Assembly (NCBI GenBank): GCA_902634555.1
Contig: CACPKO010000005.1
Location: 1 to 58,132, forward strand
DNA: 58,132 nt
DNA from: Actinomycetota bacterium
GTDB taxonomy: Bacteria > Actinomycetota > Acidimicrobiia > Acidimicrobiales > MedAcidi-G1
Direction of reading: 5' to 3'
Shown: positions 54,947 through 58,132 of the stretch, piece by piece
Layout: every line of letters starts with the position of its first letter
Numbering within the stretch: the first letter of the stretch is position 1
Position numbers and translations under genes: made by a program
The notes under the pieces: model-generated
What the model saw: the letters and a program-made list of their open reading frames with translations, nothing else
What the model was told of the DNA's origin: nothing
Database searches by the model: none

Positions 54947-56188
54947 ATGGATTTTTTCTTTCCTGACTCCCAAGACCAAGTAAGTCCTTTTTTTGATTTT
55001 TTAACCGAAGAACACCCACTCCATAGAGTAAGGCAACGCGATGATCGCTACGCTCACGAAACTTTAAAAGTAATTCCTTACAACGGGATACTCATTTCAA
55101 AAGTAATTATTGACGGGATGAAAGAACGAACTGGACAATACTCCGAATCACAGCGTGATCGTATTTATAGAATTGGAGCACATAAATTCTTCCGGACCGA
55201 TATACCTAATGGCCCATCAAAAATCATGGGGGACTGTGGTGCCTTTGCTTATGTAGATGAAGATACTCCACCATATAAAATCGATGAAGTTATTAATTTT
55301 TACGAAAGTATTGGACTTGATTTTGGCATCTCAATGGATCATATAGTCCTTGATTACCTGACCGAGAAACAAAGAGACGCTGGTAAAGAGGCAAATCCAG
55401 AATGGGCTCGTCGCCAAGAACTAACCATTGAGATAGCAAAAGATTTTTTTAAAGAAGTAAAAAACCAGAAATGTGCCTTTACTCCAATAGGAGTTGCTCA
55501 TGGATGGAGCCCGGAGTCTTATAAAAAAAGCGTTAACGAGTTACAAAAAATTGGATACAGCCGGATTGCCCTAGGAGGTCTTGTCCCTCTTAAGACTAAA
55601 GATATTTTAGACGTAATTTCTTGTGTTGATGAGGTTAGAAAACCAAAAACTCAACTGCATTTGCTTGGAATCACTCGACCAGACTTCATGCCTGCCTTCG
55701 CAAAACTTGGCGTGACAAGTTTTGATAGTACGTCACCATTTCGACAAGCTTTTATGGATGACAAACATAACTATTACGTCTTGAATGACTCGTATGTCGC
55801 GCTCCGAGTCCCACAATCTGATGCGAACCCTGCACTCCGGCGACGTATCCATTCAGGAGAAATTGATCAAAAAGTCGCTAAAGAAGCAGAACGGAGATGT
55901 TTGGCAAGTCTTAGAGATTTTGATGCTGGCGTAGGGTCTATAGAAGATGCACTTGATTCTCTTCGAACCTACGAAATGATTTATGACGCTAAGAAACGCG
56001 ATCGTTCACTTTCTTATAGAAGAACACTTGAAGCTTCTCCTTGGAAGTCCTGTAAGTGTGGGGTCTGCGATACGGTTGGAATTGAAGTAATAATTTTTCG
56101 GGGTGCAGAACGAAATAAAAGAAGAGGGTTCCATAATCTATCGGTGTTTAGAAACCGACTCGATGAAAGTCTCTCCTCAACTAAGTGA
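54947..56188 (+). CDS. dpdA: DpdA, DNA 7-deazaguanine transglycosylase (TGT paralogue)
   Basis: A 413-residue tRNA-guanine-transglycosylase-fold protein of the DNA-acting DpdA group. It would exchange guanine in DNA for preQ0. Catalytic counterparts are D96 in GDCGAF (94-100; general acid/base region), G210-G211 in ALGGLVP, HLLGITRPDF near 238-247, and D260 in TSFDST as the nucleophile. The zinc site C369-K-C371-G-V-C374 with H396 is intact. SMDHIV at 129-134 is typical of DpdA rather than of tRNA enzymes. It begins directly after the DpdC-like stop and its 3' end is overlapped by the DGQHR gene. preQ0 synthesis genes (folE, queD, queE, queC) are not seen in the window. Confidence 0.88.
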   Translation: MDFFFPDSQDQVSPFFDFLTEEHPLHRVRQRDDRYAHETLKVIPYNGILISKVIIDGMKERTGQYSESQRDRIYRIGAHKFFRTDIPNGPSKIMGDCGAFAYVDEDTPPYKIDEVINFYESIGLDFGISMDHIVLDYLTEKQRDAGKEANPEWARRQELTIEIAKDFFKEVKNQKCAFTPIGVAHGWSPESYKKSVNELQKIGYSRIALGGLVPLKTKDILDVISCVDEVRKPKTQLHLLGITRPDFMPAFAKLGVTSFDSTSPFRQAFMDDKHNYYVLNDSYVALRVPQSDANPALRRRIHSGEIDQKVAKEAERRCLASLRDFDAGVGSIEDALDSLRTYEMIYDAKKRDRSLSYRRTLEASPWKSCKCGVCDTVGIEVIIFRGAERNKRRGFHNLSVFRNRLDESLSSTK

Positions 56189-57341
56189 TTTGAGCGGTAT
56201 GCCAAAAAAAGAACCAGAAATAAATAACTTACGTCTCCCCGCTATCGAAATAAAGCAGGGTCTTGAAAAAAGGATTTATGCTTTCGCTATCGATGGTAAG
56301 CAACTAACAAACATTGCCACAATATCTAGAATTCACAGAGATGAAGAAGGACTTGTGGACGGCTACCAGAGACCAGAAGTTCTGGCACATGTTGCCGAAA
56401 TTCGCCGATACCTCGAATCAGAAAACCCTCTCTTGCCTAATGCTCTTGTCGTAGCTTTTGACGAAAGCGTTCAATTTGAACAATCCCCCATAGGTCCAAA
56501 CGACGCTGACGACTACGCACAGGTTGGTGTTTTGACTATTCCTGTAGATGGGTCAATCCTCGAAGAAGAAAAACCTGGATGGATTGTTGACGGACAGCAG
56601 AGAACTGCGGCTATACAGGAATCCAGTCTTGAATCTTTTCCGATATCAGTAGTTGGTTTTATAACTAAAGATGTTGCTGAGCAGCGGGCGCAATTTATTC
56701 TTGTAAACGAGACAAAACCTTTACCTCGGCCATTAATCGATGAACTTCTACCTGGGGTAAATGGGGCCCTACCCAAACGTCTTGCGCTTCGGGTACTCCC
56801 TACACGTTTACTGGAACGACTAAATAACGATGAAGACTCACCACTTAGAGGAAAGATAAGGACTCAAACAATGCCTGATGGCATAATCGCTGCTAACTCA
56901 ATTATTCAAGGATTAAAGAGCAGCATTAGTGACGGATCTCTTTATTGCTATAGAGATTCCGAAACTGGGGACGGTGATATAGAAGCCATGTTAGATTTAC
57001 TGAAATCTTTCTGGTCCGCAGTTAGACAAGTCTTTCTGCACGAATGGGGTAAACCTTCAAGAAAATCTCGATTGATGCATGGCACGGGAATCCGAAGTCT
57101 CCTTTCTTTGATGGACGAGATTGTCGGTGAAGACGTTGACGAGTACCGAGAAAACCCACAAAGGTTTGAAGAAAGCCTTAGATTCATTGAACCAGTTTGC
57201 AAGTGGTCTAACGGGAAATGGGTGTTCGGTAGCGGAAATAACATTCATGAAAAAAAATGGAACGATATACAAAATCTAGGAAACGATAGAAAACTCGTTA
57301 CTGAAGTACTTGTGAAAAGATACCGAGAAATGTTGAAATGA
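56163..57341 (+). CDS. dpdB: DpdB, DGQHR-domain protein (DndB/ParB-like)
   Basis: About 392 residues. The signature DGQQRT stands at 143-148 (GWIVDGQQRTAAIQ), the DGQHR motif that defines DndB/DpdB-like proteins and resembles the ParB nucleotide-binding motif. RIHRDEEGLVDGYQRPEVLAHVAEIRRYL near 57-84 and QFILVNETKPLPRPLIDELLPG near 177-198 are further family features. DpdB acts with DpdA to insert preQ0 in DNA, using ATP. An earlier ATG at 56103 would overlap dpdA by 86 nt; the ATG at 56163 gives 26 nt and a later one at 56199 none. The stop codon touches the stop of the convergent next gene. Confidence 0.8.
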   Translation: MKVSPQLSDLSGMPKKEPEINNLRLPAIEIKQGLEKRIYAFAIDGKQLTNIATISRIHRDEEGLVDGYQRPEVLAHVAEIRRYLESENPLLPNALVVAFDESVQFEQSPIGPNDADDYAQVGVLTIPVDGSILEEEKPGWIVDGQQRTAAIQESSLESFPISVVGFITKDVAEQRAQFILVNETKPLPRPLIDELLPGVNGALPKRLALRVLPTRLLERLNNDEDSPLRGKIRTQTMPDGIIAANSIIQGLKSSISDGSLYCYRDSETGDGDIEAMLDLLKSFWSAVRQVFLHEWGKPSRKSRLMHGTGIRSLLSLMDEIVGEDVDEYRENPQRFEESLRFIEPVCKWSNGKWVFGSGNNIHEKKWNDIQNLGNDRKLVTEVLVKRYREMLK

Positions 57342-58132
57342 TCATCTGTTAACTAGCCATGATTCAACAGCGGAAATAAAACCAGCGGATCCTTTGCCTT
57401 TTATATATTTTGTTTCTTTATCTTTAGGACGGTTACCGCTAATACAGTCGGTGGCCGCATGCTTAGCAGATCCCGTACCTACAACCATGAGTGATGCTGT
57501 TCTAGCTAGGTTCTCGAGTTCTCGTGTAGCTTGTTTTTCCGAAGATGTAACAACTTGTAATCCTGGCCATGCCTTAACCAAAGTAGTTCGGGCCCGAGTT
57601 AACGCTGTTTCAGTTAATGAATACAGTCCAACTTTAATTTCTTGGACATTGATCTCTTTTGTTTCTTCAATTGATTCTTCAGGCAACCTGTCCCGAAGAT
57701 TTAATTCAGTTGCTAGGGCCGAGAGATGCAACCGGAGAGATCTTTCAATACGGCTAAAATACCCTGACATTGGTTGAAAAAGGTTTGAATGAAAAACTGT
57801 TGCCCTGCCCGTGTCCGGGCATGGGTGATCGATCACTACTTCAATTAAGTCTGCAGCCCACTCGACTGTGGATGGTGATGAAGACCCTGACCAACGGTAT
57901 TCCAAAGAATCAAGAACTTCAGAAAACTCTTCTTGATTTACTCCAGAAGAAATTATTCTTCTAGCTAACTGCCCCATCAAATCTAATCCAGAATTCGAAG
58001 TGTCATTAAAAGATAGATAAGTTAAAAGTGTTTCTTCTACCGGCAGGACTAAAGAGTAAAATTCATCAGGAACTGTCGATAGCCATTCATAGAGACTTGG
58101 GAGAGTACCTTTTAAATCAATACCGTCTGTGG
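57342..58132 (-). CDS. Unrecognised protein beside the dpd genes, C-terminal part (runs off right edge)
   Basis: The reverse frame stays open from a stop at 57342-57344 to the window end, giving 263 visible residues without their N terminus; ATG/TTG at 57977-57980 are internal. The first part is alpha-helical with LPSLYEWLSTVPDEFYSLVLPVEE. The C terminus reads LMVVGTGSAKHAATDCI, then KGKGSAGFISAVESWL. This V-V-x-x-G-x-x-x-HAA ... G-x-G-S-x-x-x-x-x-A-x-E pattern resembles the small Rossmann-like DUF2325 domain found at the end of several defence-linked proteins. It converges on dpdB with no gap. It may be another Dpd component such as DpdD, but I cannot confirm that. Confidence 0.6.
   Translation of the reverse strand, partial: TDGIDLKGTLPSLYEWLSTVPDEFYSLVLPVEETLLTYLSFNDTSNSGLDLMGQLARRIISSGVNQEEFSEVLDSLEYRWSGSSSPSTVEWAADLIEVVIDHPCPDTGRATVFHSNLFQPMSGYFSRIERSLRLHLSALATELNLRDRLPEESIEETKEINVQEIKVGLYSLTETALTRARTTLVKAWPGLQVVTSSEKQATRELENLARTASLMVVGTGSAKHAATDCISGNRPKDKETKYIKGKGSAGFISAVESWLVNR

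Noticed and set aside
56103-56162. Upstream ATG as the start of DpdB
   Set aside because: It would overlap dpdA by 86 nt and adds a segment without family similarity; the ATG at 56163 is more economical, though not proven.

Overview
The window looks like chromosomal DNA of a marine, fairly low-GC actinobacterium, most likely of the Acidimicrobiia. This is inferred from family content rather than a marker gene. There are two luciferase-like (LLM) flavin oxidoreductases and two small PPOX-fold proteins of the kind often F420-dependent in actinobacteria, an alkyl-DHAP-synthase-like oxidase between glpD and glpK, a CotH/DUF4956/VTC trio, and many enzymes that consume marine osmolytes. Genes are tightly packed with frequent 4-nt ATGA overlaps. 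I found no gene for a DNA-binding transcription regulator.

Region 1 (1-9.1 kb) is an osmolyte catabolism block. A reverse operon runs ectoine hydrolase (doeA), an ArgE-like M20 deacetylase, then sulfoacetaldehyde acetyltransferase (xsc, cut by the left edge). A forward ATP-dependent 5-oxoprolinase and reverse genes for a creatinase and a sulfatase follow. Region 2 (9.2-15.4 kb) is a four-gene operon: glpD, an alkyl-DHAP-synthase-like FAD oxidase, a GlpK-like kinase and an alkylsulfatase-like metallo-beta-lactamase protein with an altered metal site. Region 3 (15.5-34.9 kb) is mixed: bioY, a second sulfatase, a tryptophan dioxygenase/formamidase/acyl-CoA dehydrogenase operon, the CotH-DUF4956-VTC operon, oxidoreductases, an EamA transporter, a surface acyltransferase and a glycosidase.

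Region 4 (34.9-39.2 kb) is a GC-richer operon resembling the N-methylglutamate synthase set mgsA-mgsB-mgsC followed by a gmaS/glnT-type ligase. Region 5 (39.3-46.3 kb) holds a 2189-residue helicase-nuclease fusion resembling the Hhe anti-phage protein, a small membrane protein and an initiator tRNA-Met whose 3' end faces the helicase. Region 6 (46.4-52.7 kb) holds a tmpA-tmpB-like phosphonate pair, an LLM oxidoreductase, two SDRs, a LinB-type haloalkane dehalogenase with a PPOX-fold protein, and an unrecognised acidic protein preceded by a perfect 17-bp hairpin.

Region 7 (52.8 kb to the end) is visibly AT-rich. A methyltransferase and an 84-residue protein begin with the same CPHGxGSPDWCxxC knuckle. 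They precede a compact cluster resembling the Dpd 7-deazaguanine DNA modification system: a DpdC-like protein, a DpdA transglycosylase with catalytic and zinc residues present, and a DGQHR-type DpdB. A convergent unrecognised gene with a DUF2325-like tail runs off the right edge.

Together the catabolic genes would let a heterotroph recover nitrogen, sulfur and phosphorus from ectoine, creatine, sulfonates, phosphonates, methylated amines and sulfate esters. The helicase and Dpd genes form two separate defence or DNA-modification loci about 8 kb apart.
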